This document shows, in pieces, positions 34,222 through 43,480 of a stretch of 64,000 nucleotides of DNA (its first letter is position 1; each line of letters starts with the position of its first letter). The notes beneath the pieces were generated by a model that did not search any database, was not told where the DNA came from, and saw only the letters and a program-made list of their open reading frames with translations. The position numbers were made by a program, and so were the translations under genes. This DNA is from Undibacterium sp049340185 (lineage in GTDB: Bacteria; Pseudomonadota; Gammaproteobacteria; Burkholderiales; Burkholderiaceae_D), in assembly GCF_049340185.1 (NCBI RefSeq), contig NZ_JBMPPC010000005.1, forward strand, positions 1 to 64,000. Reading direction: 5' to 3'.

Positions 34222-35202
34222 ATGTTGATCAAACGTAGTCCCAACGGTATCGAATTGCCATTTTCATCCGAGATCACGCCGCGTGAGGTATTTGAGTCGC
34301 GCCGGGATTTCATTCGTCAGTTGGCGGTCGGGTCGATTGCCGGTAGCGCCTTGTTTGAGATGGCGAACCGTGAAGCATTTGCCCAGACGCCGGGCGCGCA
34401 AAAACTTGCTGCGACGCTGAATCCCGCTTATGCGCTGATCGAGAAAAAAACAGCGTACAAAGACGCGACAACCTATAACAATTTCTATGAATTCGGCACC
34501 GATAAATCAGAGCCGGCGATGAACGCGGGCACGCTTAAGCCCAGGCCATGGACTGTCACAATCGAGGGCGAAGTGAAGAAGCCGGTGACGCTGGATCTTG
34601 ATGCCTTACTCAAACTCGCCCCGCTGGAAGAGCGGGTCTATCGTTTGCGCTGTGTTGAGGGTTGGTCGATGGTGATCCCGTGGATTGGTTATTCTTTATC
34701 GAACCTGATTAAAAAAGTTGAGCCGACCGGTAATGCGAAATTTGTCGAATTCATCACACTGGATGACAAGAAACAGATGCCGGGTTTGCGCCGTCCGGTG
34801 CTTGAGTGGCCGTATGTAGAGGGTTTGCGTATGGATGAGGCGATGCATCCTCTGGCCTTGCTGAGTCTGGGTATGTATGGCGAAGTGTTACCGAATCAAA
34901 ACGGCGCACCGGTACGCATGGTTTTACCCTGGAAATATGGTTTTAAATCAGCGAAGTCGATTGTCAAAATCCGCTTAACGAAAGAACAGCCCAGAACCGC
35001 ATGGAATATCGCTGCACCAAGTGAGTACGGTTTTTATTCGAATGTGAACCCTGATGTTGATCATCCGCGCTGGTCGCAGGCAACCGAGCGCCGTATTGGT
35101 GAGGACGGCTTATTCGCCAAAAAGCGCAAGACGCTGATGTTCAACGGTTATAACGAAGTCGCCTCTTTATATACAGGGATGGATTTGAAAAAATTCTATT
35201 GA
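34222..35202 (+). CDS. msrP: Protein-methionine-sulfoxide reductase catalytic subunit MsrP
   Basis: 326 residues with a Tat signal (twin arginines 27-28 in ESRRDFIRQLAVGS). The molybdopterin-ligating Cys144 sits in YRLRCVEGWSMVIPW. MsrP repairs oxidised methionines in periplasmic proteins using electrons from the membrane haem protein MsrQ, encoded next. GGAGTCATC precedes ATG 34222. Confidence 0.96.
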   Translation: MLIKRSPNGIELPFSSEITPREVFESRRDFIRQLAVGSIAGSALFEMANREAFAQTPGAQKLAATLNPAYALIEKKTAYKDATTYNNFYEFGTDKSEPAMNAGTLKPRPWTVTIEGEVKKPVTLDLDALLKLAPLEERVYRLRCVEGWSMVIPWIGYSLSNLIKKVEPTGNAKFVEFITLDDKKQMPGLRRPVLEWPYVEGLRMDEAMHPLALLSLGMYGEVLPNQNGAPVRMVLPWKYGFKSAKSIVKIRLTKEQPRTAWNIAAPSEYGFYSNVNPDVDHPRWSQATERRIGEDGLFAKKRKTLMFNGYNEVASLYTGMDLKKFY

Positions 35203-35406
35203 TCTGAGCAGGCTTGAGCCGTACTTAGTTTTGGTCGGTTCAGCCGGTTTGTCTCTTTGTAATTAATGCTGGATTACGCCGGATGAATGTCGTAAAAGCA
35301 GTGTTAAATGCGCGCAATCTGCCGAAATTAGAGGAGTTTTGATCATAGTAATGAACTGTCCACATCTGTTTCATCCCTAATTACGCCACCTACTTTGGAT
35401 TATGTA

Positions 35407-36048
35407 ATGCGCTTGCCAGCATATCAGCCATCACCTAAGCAACTCTCGTTGATTAAAGTTATTTTGTTCATCGTCGCGCTGTTGCCGTTTTTACGTCTGT
35501 TCAGTTTCGCTTTTCTGGATAAGCTGGGTGCCAATCCGGTCGAATTCATTACCAGAAATACGGGTGACTGGACCTTGTATCTGCTGTGTATTACGCTGGC
35601 GATGACACCCCTGCGTAAACTCACGCAGTGGCATTGGTTGATACGGTTGCGACGTATGTTGGGCTTATTCACTTTTTTTTATGCCTTGCTGCACTTCACG
35701 ACATTTCTCTGGTTCGATCATGGATTTGATGTGGCCGAGATGTGGAAGGATGTATTGAAGCGGCCTTTTATTACAGTTGGTTTTGTAGCGTTCGTCTTGT
35801 TGCTGCCGCTGGCGGTGACTAGCACCAATGGCATGATTAAACGCCTGGGCGGTAAGCGCTGGCAATGGCTGCATCGCCTGATCTACCTGATCGCTCCCTT
35901 AGGCGTTCTACATTATTTTTGGATGAAGGCCGGTAAGCATGATTTTTCTCAGCCAGTTTTATTCGGCCTGATCGTAGCGGCATTGCTTATTGCGCGCTTG
36001 TTCTGGCGTTGGCAAAGTAGCCGTATGCCCATAGCCGGTCGTCATTAA
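35407..36048 (+). CDS. msrQ: Haem-binding membrane subunit MsrQ
   Basis: 213 residues with about six helices and haem-ligand histidines in FYALLHFTTFLWFDHG and KRWQWLHRLIYLIAPLGVLHYFW in parts, typical of the ferric reductase-like MsrQ family. It takes electrons from the quinone pool or flavin reductase to MsrP. ATG 35407, with GGA 7 bases upstream, is preferred to the in-frame TTG 35395. The 204-base gap after msrP has no terminator, so co-transcription is likely. Confidence 0.93.
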   Translation: MRLPAYQPSPKQLSLIKVILFIVALLPFLRLFSFAFLDKLGANPVEFITRNTGDWTLYLLCITLAMTPLRKLTQWHWLIRLRRMLGLFTFFYALLHFTTFLWFDHGFDVAEMWKDVLKRPFITVGFVAFVLLLPLAVTSTNGMIKRLGGKRWQWLHRLIYLIAPLGVLHYFWMKAGKHDFSQPVLFGLIVAALLIARLFWRWQSSRMPIAGRH

Positions 36049-36099
36049 TAAGCAGAGTGTTCAGTAGCGGCACTCAATAGTTGTACTCAACAGCAGCAC

Positions 36100-36834
36100 T
36101 CAATAGCGCAGGCTAAGTCCCGCGCCCCATCGTTTTTCCAGGCCACTATTATGCTGTACAAATTGCACTCCTATATCCACGTCAATATCTGGCGTGGGGG
36201 AGGCAATGATGCCGATGACTCTCGTGACTTCCGCATTGCGCCGGGAGAGCAATTCATTTTGTGCGATGCTGATATCTGCTAATACTTTCCACTCAGGCCG
36301 GATGGTATAGAGCACGGCAGTTGAGGCACGCCATACGACGCTGCGGCTGTCCTTGTGGCTGATCGTGTCGCGGAATCGATGTGCCGTCAGGGCGAGATTG
36401 CTTTGCACGGTCCAGTCCGAGAGATCATAGCTACCGACTAGCAATAAATTCGCATCCTGACTGTCGCTTCCCAATCCTTTTTTCGGATTCCCGGTTGGCA
36501 GTTGCCATTCCGCTTTGAATGCGAGTTTCAGCTCTTCTTTTTCCAAAAACAAGATCTTAGTGCCGAGTGCCACGTCGTTAATGCCGGACGGCTGACTCCA
36601 GGTCAGCGGTAGATTGGCATACAGATCAATGCTGTCGCGCAGTCCATAGGTATAGGTGAGTCCGCTGACTTGAGTGCGCCTGCCTGCGAAGTCGACATGA
36701 TCCATATTGAGTTCGATCTGCTGCTTGTCGAGACCTTGCATGCCCGTATCCTCGGTCACCAACGGGTGGGCGGCGAAGGCTGTGTTGCTAAACAAACTTA
36801 GCACGAACAAAAACGACAGTTTGTTTTGCATCAT
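36100..36834 (-). CDS. Putative outer-membrane beta-barrel protein
   Basis: 244 residues from ATG 36834 (AAGGAG six bases upstream), with a signal peptide ending LFSNTAFA-AHP. The mature part alternates polar and hydrophobic residues in barrel-like strands (LTYTYGLRDSIDLYANLPLT, LKLAFKAEWQLPTGNPKKGL) and ends in tyrosine (AGLSLRY), the usual insertion signal. It resembles small transporter-like or phenol-pathway MetA-type barrels (LPTGNPKKGLG loop). No substrate can be named. It is divergent from the acyltransferase gene, with 44 bases between starts. Confidence 0.7.
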   Translation of the reverse strand: MMQNKLSFLFVLSLFSNTAFAAHPLVTEDTGMQGLDKQQIELNMDHVDFAGRRTQVSGLTYTYGLRDSIDLYANLPLTWSQPSGINDVALGTKILFLEKEELKLAFKAEWQLPTGNPKKGLGSDSQDANLLLVGSYDLSDWTVQSNLALTAHRFRDTISHKDSRSVVWRASTAVLYTIRPEWKVLADISIAQNELLSRRNAEVTRVIGIIASPTPDIDVDIGVQFVQHNSGLEKRWGAGLSLRY

Positions 36835-36878
36835 TAATTTCTCCTTGGCATAATCGCCGGACATCATACTGAAAAATT

Positions 36879-37493
36879 ATGACAGCACATCTACTTACAA
36901 CAAAAAATGTCGAGACAGGATTGCAGCGTTTTGCTGTAATAACAATGAAACTGATCGGTTGGCGGGTATTGTATAAACCCTTGCCCGGACCGCGTGGCGT
37001 GATCGTCGTGTATCCGCATACATCAAACTGGGATTTCGTCGTTGGTGTTCTGGCGATGTGGGCGATTGGTATGCCTTTTCACTTCATTGCTAAATCCACG
37101 CTGTTCGAAGGAGTAACTGGCGCGACCATCGGTCGTCTGGTGCGCTATCTCGGTGGCGAGCCAGTTGAGCGCAAGGCATCAACCGGGGCTATCGCCCGCT
37201 TAGCCGAACGTATCAACCGCGCTGACTGGTATTGGCTGGCTATCACACCCGAGGGGACGCGCAGTCATCGCCCATATTGGCGCAGCGGTTTTTATCATAT
37301 TGCGCTGGCCGCCAAGATTCCGGTGGGGTGTGCGTATTTCGATTTCGCTAAAAAAGAAATCGGCCTGATCGATTATTTGCCGCTAATTGGCGACGTGGAC
37401 AAGGATATGGCGGCGATACGAGCGGTTTTGCAAGATACGCAGGGATGCCGGCCAGAATTGGCCTCACCTATCATGCTGAGAGCTGATGACTAA
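36879..37493 (+). CDS. PlsC-like lysophospholipid acyltransferase
   Basis: 204 residues. The acyltransferase motifs HTSNWD (His47-Asp52, the HX4D catalytic pair) and TPEGTRS are intact, with an amphipathic N-terminal helix. Proteins of this short form acylate glycerolipids or related acceptors at the inner membrane; the exact acceptor is unknown. No terminator is evident before lptM on the opposite strand. Confidence 0.85.
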   Translation: MTAHLLTTKNVETGLQRFAVITMKLIGWRVLYKPLPGPRGVIVVYPHTSNWDFVVGVLAMWAIGMPFHFIAKSTLFEGVTGATIGRLVRYLGGEPVERKASTGAIARLAERINRADWYWLAITPEGTRSHRPYWRSGFYHIALAAKIPVGCAYFDFAKKEIGLIDYLPLIGDVDKDMAAIRAVLQDTQGCRPELASPIMLRADD

Positions 37494-37583
37494 TGCTAAT
37501 AATGGGGGAGTATAGGTGAAAACATGCCTTATGCCGCATTTTTTTCCTAGGCTTTTAAATATACTCACCTCTAGTATATATTT

Positions 37584-37742
37584 TTATCGTGTTGCTGTTA
37601 TCTGAGCGGTAGCGGGTTCGACGTCAGCTGCTGCTGTTAAGCCCGATTTATTCGGGATGTACAAAGGACCTTTTTGGCCGCAGGCAGTGACTGCGAACAA
37701 GAATGCGGTACTGATGAACAGTCGTGTGATTTTCATGATCAT
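37584..37742 (-). CDS. lptM: LPS translocon maturation lipoprotein LptM (YifL)
   Basis: 52 residues from ATG 37742, with AGGA six bases upstream. The lipoprotein signal ends FLFAVTAC-GQKGPLYIP, where Cys21 is the acylation site and GQKGPLY is the family core. LptM assists oxidative assembly of the LptDE outer-membrane LPS translocon. It faces cyaY, as yifL adjoins cyaY in E. coli. The usual downstream lysA partner is absent here. Confidence 0.9.
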   Translation of the reverse strand: MIMKITRLFISTAFLFAVTACGQKGPLYIPNKSGLTAAADVEPATAQITATR

Positions 37743-37901
37743 ACAAATTCCTGGTTGATGTGAGCGTTTGTCTGCTTGATGTGGACGGTTACTTGTCTGC
37801 CTACACTTGCAAGCTGATTGCCCTTGCACTCCGTGGTCCTTTGGGAGTCGATCTGGGATTAAGGCTTACAATGGCGTTTTAAGTTTGCGCTGGAGTGTAG
37901 C

Positions 37902-38216
37902 ATGACCGAAACCGAATTTTTGACACTGGCGGATACTTGCCTGCGTCAGGTAGAGAGTATTTTTGAACAGGCGTTTGAGAATGATGAACTGGATGTCGAG
38001 TGCAAACGAAGTGGTAACGTATTGGAAATCGAGTTCGTCAACAATGGCTCAAAAATCATTGTAAATAGTCAGGCGCCGATGCAAGAGATGTGGCTGGCAG
38101 CGCGTTCTGGTGGCTTTCACTATCGCTACGACGGTCAGCACTGGCTTAATACGCGCGACGGCTCAGAATTTTTCAGCACCTTGTCCGCCGTAGCTAAAGT
38201 GCAGGGCGCGATGTAG
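37902..38216 (+). CDS. cyaY: Iron-sulfur cluster assembly protein CyaY (frataxin)
   Basis: 104 residues with the acidic helix DTCLRQVESIFEQAFENDEL and the sheet motif LEIEFVNNGSKIIVNSQAP, then EMWLAARSGGFHYRYDGQHW. Frataxin binds iron and tunes IscS activity in Fe-S cluster formation. Divergent from lptM; 159 bases separate the starts. It ends 86 bases before the mrcA stop on the other strand. Confidence 0.94.
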   Translation: MTETEFLTLADTCLRQVESIFEQAFENDELDVECKRSGNVLEIEFVNNGSKIIVNSQAPMQEMWLAARSGGFHYRYDGQHWLNTRDGSEFFSTLSAVAKVQGAM

Positions 38217-38302
38217 TCCGCAAAGCTTATGCAATTGTCTCAGACGTCGTTATCGCGATACCAGAGGCAAGGGCGCAAACTCTGCTGTATTTATAGCTTT
38301 AT

Positions 38303-40615
38303 CTATTCTTCGATGACTTTTGTTTCTGCTTCTAAGGATTGAACGCCAGTCCCTGGTGGATTTTCAGCATAATAAAAGTCGCCATTGGCAGAGATAATGC
38401 CGTTCGGTACCGGGCGCTCTTCGATAGGAATATCTTTGAGCGCTCTTTGCATATAGCCTATCCAGATCGGTAGCGCCAGCCCGCCGCCAGTTTCTTTATT
38501 ACCTAGATTTCTTGGCTGGTCAAAGCCGATCCAGGCAATTCCGACCAGCTTGGCCTGATAACCCGCAAACCAGGCATCAAACGAATCATTGGTGGTACCG
38601 GTTTTGCCCGCGATATCAGGGCGCTTCAGGGATAATGCTTTGGTTGCCGTGCCGAAGCGCACGACATCTTTCATCATGCTATCCATCAAAAACGCATTGC
38701 GTTCGTCGATTACACGATTGGCTTCATCCCCGGATTTGTCGGGGTTTGCCTGCGATAAGACTTTGCCTGTTGTATCGGTGATTTTTGAGATCAGATAGGG
38801 ATTGATTTTGTACCCGCCGTTGGCAAAGACGGCATAGGCGCCCGCCATTTGCAAGGGCGTTACCGCACCTGCGCCAAGAGCCAGGGTTAGGTAGGGTGGA
38901 TTTTTTTCCGGTAAAAAGCCAAAGCGATTTGTATATTCTTGCCCATATTTCGCGCCAACTTTATGCAGGATACGGATCGAGATCATGTTTTTGGATTTGG
39001 TTAAACCCTTGCGCATGGTCATCGGACCTTCATATTTGCCGTCGTAGTTCTTCGGCTCCCAAGCCTGACCACCGGTCTGACCCGCATCAAAACTGATAGG
39101 CGCGTCGTTAATGATGGTTGCCGGTGACAGCCCTTTTTCTAGTGACGACGAATAAATAAATGGTTTGAAGCTGGAGCCTGGCTGACGCCATGCCTGTGTC
39201 ACGTGATTAAATTTATTGATGTTGTAGTCAAAGCCGCCAACCAACGCACGAATTGCACCGTCGGTGGTACTGGCAGCGACAAAGGCTGACTGCACTTCAG
39301 GCAGTTGAGTGATGTTCCAGTTTTTGCCTTCTTGCGTGACGCGTATGACCGCACCGCGCTGAATTTTTTTGTTTGCTGGTGCGGTTGCCGCCAAGCCTGC
39401 AGCGGCAAATGTCAGTCCTGGTCCTGTAATCTGGATCTCTTCGCCAGATGCCAGCACGGCTTTCACCTGTTTAGGATTGGCATCAAGCACCATTGCAATC
39501 ACTAGGTCATCGCTATCGGAATGTTGAGCGAGTTCTTTTTCGATCGCATCTTCAGCGGCTTCTTTGCTGTCTGGGATTTCAATGATGGCCTCAGGGCCGC
39601 GGTAGCCGTGACGCTTTTCATAATCCATGACGCCACGACGCAGCGCCAGATAGGCGGCATCCTGGTCCGCTTTGGTGATCGTGGTGTAGACGTTTAATCC
39701 TCGGGTGTATGTTTCTTCCTTGAACTGCTCGTACACTAATTGGCGTGCCATCTCTGCCACATATTCGGCGTGGATGCCAAATTCGCTACTATCAGTTTTG
39801 GTATGAAATACTTCGGTTTTGGCTTGCTCATATTGCGCCTCGGTGATGTAGCCAAGTTGCTTCATTCTTTGCAAGATATATTGCTGGCGAACCGTGGCGC
39901 GTTTGGGATTGGCGACTGGGTTGTAGGCAGACGGTGCCTTTGGCAAGCCAGCCAACATCGCGGCTTCGGCGATGGTGAGTTCTTTCAGGCTTTTGCCGAA
40001 ATAGATTTGCGCCGCAGAAGAAAATCCGTAAGCACGCTGACCTAGGTAGATCTGGTTCATGTACACCTCAAGGATCTGATCTTTGGTCAGATTTTGTTCA
40101 ATCTTCCAGGCCAGTAGGATTTCATAAATCTTGCGTTTAAAGGTCTGTTCGCTGGACAAAAAGAAGTTACGCGCTACCTGTTGCGTAATCGTTGAGGCAC
40201 CCTGCTTGGCGCCACCGGTCAGGTTATGCAGTGCTGCCCTGGTGATACCCAAATAGTCGACTCCGCCATGTTCGTAAAAACGATCATCTTCAATCGCCAG
40301 TACAGCTTTTTTCATAATTTCAGGAATTTCCTTGAAATGCACGACATTGCGCCTTTCTTCGCCAAACTCGGCGATCAGCATATTGTCGGCAGAGAACACG
40401 CGTAGCGGCATCTTCGGACGATAGCTGGTGATCGAATCCAGTTCAGGTAAGTTCGGATAAGCCATAGTTAAGGCGAATCCGATCATCAGCAATCCGGCGA
40501 TGAATAAACCCAGAATGATGCCGCCAGTTCCCAGCAGTAACTTGACTGCCCAATGGCGGGTCTTCGTTGTTGCTTGTTGTTTTGATGTATCTGAAGAAGT
40601 GGGTGTCGCTGGCAT
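38303..40615 (-). CDS. mrcA: Penicillin-binding protein 1A
   Basis: 770 residues: one N-terminal membrane helix (26-50), a glycosyltransferase domain with catalytic Glu in AVLAIEDDRFYEHGGVD and GASTITQQVARN, an OB-like insert, and a transpeptidase domain with SSFK (PGSSFKPF), SKN and KTGT. It polymerises and cross-links peptidoglycan at the inner membrane. It is divergent from pilMNOPQ, the classic ponA-pil arrangement. No Shine-Dalgarno is visible before ATG 40615. A paralogue lies at 57207-59450. Confidence 0.96.
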   Translation of the reverse strand: MPATPTSSDTSKQQATTKTRHWAVKLLLGTGGIILGLFIAGLLMIGFALTMAYPNLPELDSITSYRPKMPLRVFSADNMLIAEFGEERRNVVHFKEIPEIMKKAVLAIEDDRFYEHGGVDYLGITRAALHNLTGGAKQGASTITQQVARNFFLSSEQTFKRKIYEILLAWKIEQNLTKDQILEVYMNQIYLGQRAYGFSSAAQIYFGKSLKELTIAEAAMLAGLPKAPSAYNPVANPKRATVRQQYILQRMKQLGYITEAQYEQAKTEVFHTKTDSSEFGIHAEYVAEMARQLVYEQFKEETYTRGLNVYTTITKADQDAAYLALRRGVMDYEKRHGYRGPEAIIEIPDSKEAAEDAIEKELAQHSDSDDLVIAMVLDANPKQVKAVLASGEEIQITGPGLTFAAAGLAATAPANKKIQRGAVIRVTQEGKNWNITQLPEVQSAFVAASTTDGAIRALVGGFDYNINKFNHVTQAWRQPGSSFKPFIYSSSLEKGLSPATIINDAPISFDAGQTGGQAWEPKNYDGKYEGPMTMRKGLTKSKNMISIRILHKVGAKYGQEYTNRFGFLPEKNPPYLTLALGAGAVTPLQMAGAYAVFANGGYKINPYLISKITDTTGKVLSQANPDKSGDEANRVIDERNAFLMDSMMKDVVRFGTATKALSLKRPDIAGKTGTTNDSFDAWFAGYQAKLVGIAWIGFDQPRNLGNKETGGGLALPIWIGYMQRALKDIPIEERPVPNGIISANGDFYYAENPPGTGVQSLEAETKVIEE

Positions 40616-41106
40616 GGGAGATTTTAGTGGTGTTTCGATTGAGAATTTAGGCTGACATTATATCCTTTGAGGGAAGTCGCCCAGCGAAAGCAGTGAAGTG
40701 TATAAATAAAAGCAACAATAATTGGTATTGCCAGCTTGTAGTTTCCGGTATTTATTTTTTGTGTAACCAAACGTTGCTAAATCTAAATTGGATTGGATTT
40801 TTGATAAAATTTTGCTTTTTTGCAATTAAATAACAGGAATTTATGTGAATTTTTGTTGTTTCTGCGGGTGAATCTCATTTTTTGCGTGGGGAATTGGCAA
40901 CGGATAATGTTGATGCTGCGTGGAAAATGCTTTACACAATGAAGCGCTTATTGCTAGGATTTCATGTAAGCTTGGATGATTGTCTCCTAAATAGCGGTTT
41001 TTAAACGAAAATTTCTATTTGACGCGCGCAATATTTAGGCATTTTGTAGCAACAGCCGCAGGCTAAAAGTAATGCAAATAAAACAGTATTTTTTGAGGGG
41101 ATATCC
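40616..41106. promoter_or_regulatory. Divergent promoter region mrcA / pilM
   Basis: A 491-base AT-rich gap. On the - strand TATAAT (40657-40662) is a good -10 for mrcA with a poor -35. On the + strand TTTACA (40931-40936) and TAGGAT (40955-40960), 18 bases apart, may serve pilM with a leader of about 140 nt. GAGGGG at 41096-41101 is the pilM ribosome site. A sigma-54 site (GG-N10-GC) was looked for and not found. Nothing else was recognised. Confidence 0.5.
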
Positions 41107-42189
41107 TTGGCTTTAGATCTTGCATCATTGCTCGGTAGAAAAAATCCGCCTTTAATTGGCCTGGATATCAGTACGTCTGATGTCAAGCTTGTGGAGATTT
41201 CTGAGGGGAGCAATAAGGCGTTCAAACTAGAACGTTATGGCTCCGAATTGCTGCCTAAAGGTGCAGTGGTAGACGGAAATATTGAAAATATCGAACAGGT
41301 CTCAGAGGCGATTCGTAAGGTAATAAAAAAAAGCGGAGTCAGTGCAAAAAATGTCGCACTTGCGATGCCCGCCTCAGCTGTGATCACGAAGAAAATTATC
41401 TTGGCTGGTAATTTGAGCGAGCAGGCACTTGAGCTTCAGGTTGAGTCAGAAGCCAACCAATATATTCCGTTTGCAATGGATGAGGTCAGCCTAGACTTTT
41501 GCGTCATTGGTCCTGCGGCTAATAACGCCGAGGAAGATGTTGAAGTCATGCTGGCTGCTTCAAGAAAAGAGAAAATCGAAGATAGGGTCGCTGTCGCTGA
41601 GGCCTCTGGCTTACAGGCTAAGGTCATGGATATCGAATCCTATGCTGCACGCGCATCCGTCTTGCGACTGATTGGGCAGCAACCAAATGCGGGCCAAGAT
41701 CAGATTTATGCCTTGTTTCAAATCGGTGCTAAGGTCACCTACATCTCTATCTTGCTCAACGGAGAGGTGATCTACGAGCGCGATCAGCAATTTGGCGGTA
41801 ATCAGCTGACGCAAGATATTGTACGCAATTATGGCCTGGCCTTTGAAGAAGCGGAACTCAAGAAAAAACAAGGGGATTTGCCCGATAGTTACGAAATGGA
41901 GTTGCTTGAGCCGTTTCTAGAGAGTGCAGCCCTTGAAGTCACCCGAGCAATCCAATTCTTTTTCACCTCCACTCCTTACACCAGGGTAGATCAGATTTTC
42001 CTGGCGGGTGGTTGCGCAGTCATCCCTGGGCTTGTAGATATGATTGCAGAGCGTACGAAAATATCCACTAGCGTTGTTAGTCCGTTTAAAGGTATGGAAC
42101 TATCGTCAAATGTAAGCGAGAAGGCTTTGCGTACTGACGCACCTTCTTATATGGTGGCTTGTGGCCTCGCAATGCGGAGATTTGGCTAA
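41107..42189 (+). CDS. pilM: Type IV pilus inner-membrane platform ATPase-like PilM
   Basis: 360 residues with the actin-like fold: LIGLDISTSDVKLVEI near the start, the nucleotide region IFLAGGCAVIPGLVDMIAER and the C-terminal MVACGLAMRRFG. PilM is cytoplasmic and binds the N-terminus of PilN. The start is TTG 41107, six bases after GAGGGG; no ATG is suitably placed. The stop overlaps pilN by one base. Confidence 0.95.
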   Translation: MALDLASLLGRKNPPLIGLDISTSDVKLVEISEGSNKAFKLERYGSELLPKGAVVDGNIENIEQVSEAIRKVIKKSGVSAKNVALAMPASAVITKKIILAGNLSEQALELQVESEANQYIPFAMDEVSLDFCVIGPAANNAEEDVEVMLAASRKEKIEDRVAVAEASGLQAKVMDIESYAARASVLRLIGQQPNAGQDQIYALFQIGAKVTYISILLNGEVIYERDQQFGGNQLTQDIVRNYGLAFEEAELKKKQGDLPDSYEMELLEPFLESAALEVTRAIQFFFTSTPYTRVDQIFLAGGCAVIPGLVDMIAERTKISTSVVSPFKGMELSSNVSEKALRTDAPSYMVACGLAMRRFG

Positions 42190-42809
42190 TGATAAAAATT
42201 AACCTCCTTCCTCATCGTGAGGCTAAGCGGAAGCAACTTAAGAATGATTTTTACACTCTGCTATTATTTTCTGCGATAGTTGCTGCGTTAATTATTATTA
42301 CAGTCGGAACCTTTTTTTCCATGAGGATTTCTCAGCAGTCGGACCGAAATAATTTTATTAAAGCAGAAAATTCTAAGCTAGATGAAAAAATTAAGGAAGT
42401 TGCTAGCTTGAAGCAGGAAATCGACGGATTAAAAGCTCGCCAGCAAGCTGTAGAAGATCTGCAGGGCGATAGAAATCAGCCCGTATTTATGTTGGACGAA
42501 TTGGTTAAATTGACGCCTGAGGGAGTCTTTTTAAAAGCACTCAAACAAGACGGTCAACGAATTGTACTGAACGGTTACGCGCAGTCGAATCAAAGAGTCT
42601 CAGAGTTTTTGCGTAATCTCGGTAATAAGTCTCCTTGGATGGATAAGCCTGAGTTGATTGAGATTAAATCTGCAGGACTTGGTCAAGGTCGAGATGCGAA
42701 GAAGGTATTTGATTTCACTGTTAATGTAGGGATCAAACGTCCTCGTGAGAGGGACTCTGCTGCCGCTTCTGGTGCCGCCATCATAAATCCAGATATCAAA
42801 AAGCCTTGA
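42189..42809 (+). CDS. pilN: Type IV pilus assembly protein PilN
   Basis: 206 residues from ATG 42189, beginning MIKINLLPHREAKRKQ, where INLLPHRE is the conserved PilM-binding peptide. One membrane helix (about 23-45) and a coiled coil (about 50-90) precede a periplasmic ferredoxin-like domain. It forms the alignment complex with PilM, PilO and PilP. The start shares a base with the pilM stop. Confidence 0.95.
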   Translation: MIKINLLPHREAKRKQLKNDFYTLLLFSAIVAALIIITVGTFFSMRISQQSDRNNFIKAENSKLDEKIKEVASLKQEIDGLKARQQAVEDLQGDRNQPVFMLDELVKLTPEGVFLKALKQDGQRIVLNGYAQSNQRVSEFLRNLGNKSPWMDKPELIEIKSAGLGQGRDAKKVFDFTVNVGIKRPRERDSAAASGAAIINPDIKKP

Positions 42810-42829
42810 TAGGAACCGAACAGGAAATA

Positions 42830-43480
42830 ATGATGACAACATTGAATGAGCTTAGTGAGTCGGTTAGCGGGCAGTTTAGTAATTTAAACGGATTACATCC
42901 AGGTTTGTGGCCGCTCGCACCAAGACTACTCGCTGCAGCATTGCTATTAATTGCACTTATTACACTAGGATGGTTCGTTTATTGGGACGCTCAATTAACA
43001 GATCTTGACATGGGGCAGCAGGAGGAGCAAAAACTAAAGGATTCCTATAAGCAAAAGATGCAACAAGCCATTAGTTTGGATGCTCTTAAAGAGCAGCGTA
43101 AATTAGTCCTCCAATACGTCGCGTCGATGGAGAAACAATTGCCTAGTAAGGCCGAAATGGATGCACTGTTGTCGGATATCAACCAAGCGGCTACTGGTAG
43201 GGGGTTGACGTTTGATGGGTTTAAGCCTGGGCAGCCAACAGTTAAAGATTATTATGCCGAATTACCAATAGATATTAAATTGGTTGGTAGTTATCACGAT
43301 ATGGGGGAGTTTGTGAGTGATATAGCTAAATTACCTCGAATTGTGACTCTCAATAATTTAGCTATTGCTACTAATAAAGATAATATTTTAGTGCTTGATG
43401 TAGTTGCAAAGACTTTTCGTTATCTTGATCCAGAAGAGGTTTCTGCACAAGCGGCTTTAAAAAAAGGAGCTAAAAAATGA
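42830..43480 (+). CDS. pilO: Type IV pilus assembly protein PilO
   Basis: 216 residues from ATG 42830, with AGGAA six bases upstream. A membrane helix lies around residues 32-52, followed by a coiled coil and a periplasmic domain (ATGRGLTFDGFKPGQPTVKD, LVGSYHDMGEFVSDIAKLPR). It forms heterodimers with PilN. Overlaps pilP by 4 bases. Confidence 0.94.
   Translation: MMTTLNELSESVSGQFSNLNGLHPGLWPLAPRLLAAALLLIALITLGWFVYWDAQLTDLDMGQQEEQKLKDSYKQKMQQAISLDALKEQRKLVLQYVASMEKQLPSKAEMDALLSDINQAATGRGLTFDGFKPGQPTVKDYYAELPIDIKLVGSYHDMGEFVSDIAKLPRIVTLNNLAIATNKDNILVLDVVAKTFRYLDPEEVSAQAALKKGAKK

Noticed and set aside
40880..40925. Sigma-54 promoter for pilM (TTGGCAACGGATAATGTTG)
   Set aside because: The GG and the following dinucleotide are not in the GG-N10-GC spacing.
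40906..40941. 11-codon leader peptide in the pilM upstream region
   Set aside because: No ribosome site and no run of regulatory codons; chance occurrence is likely.
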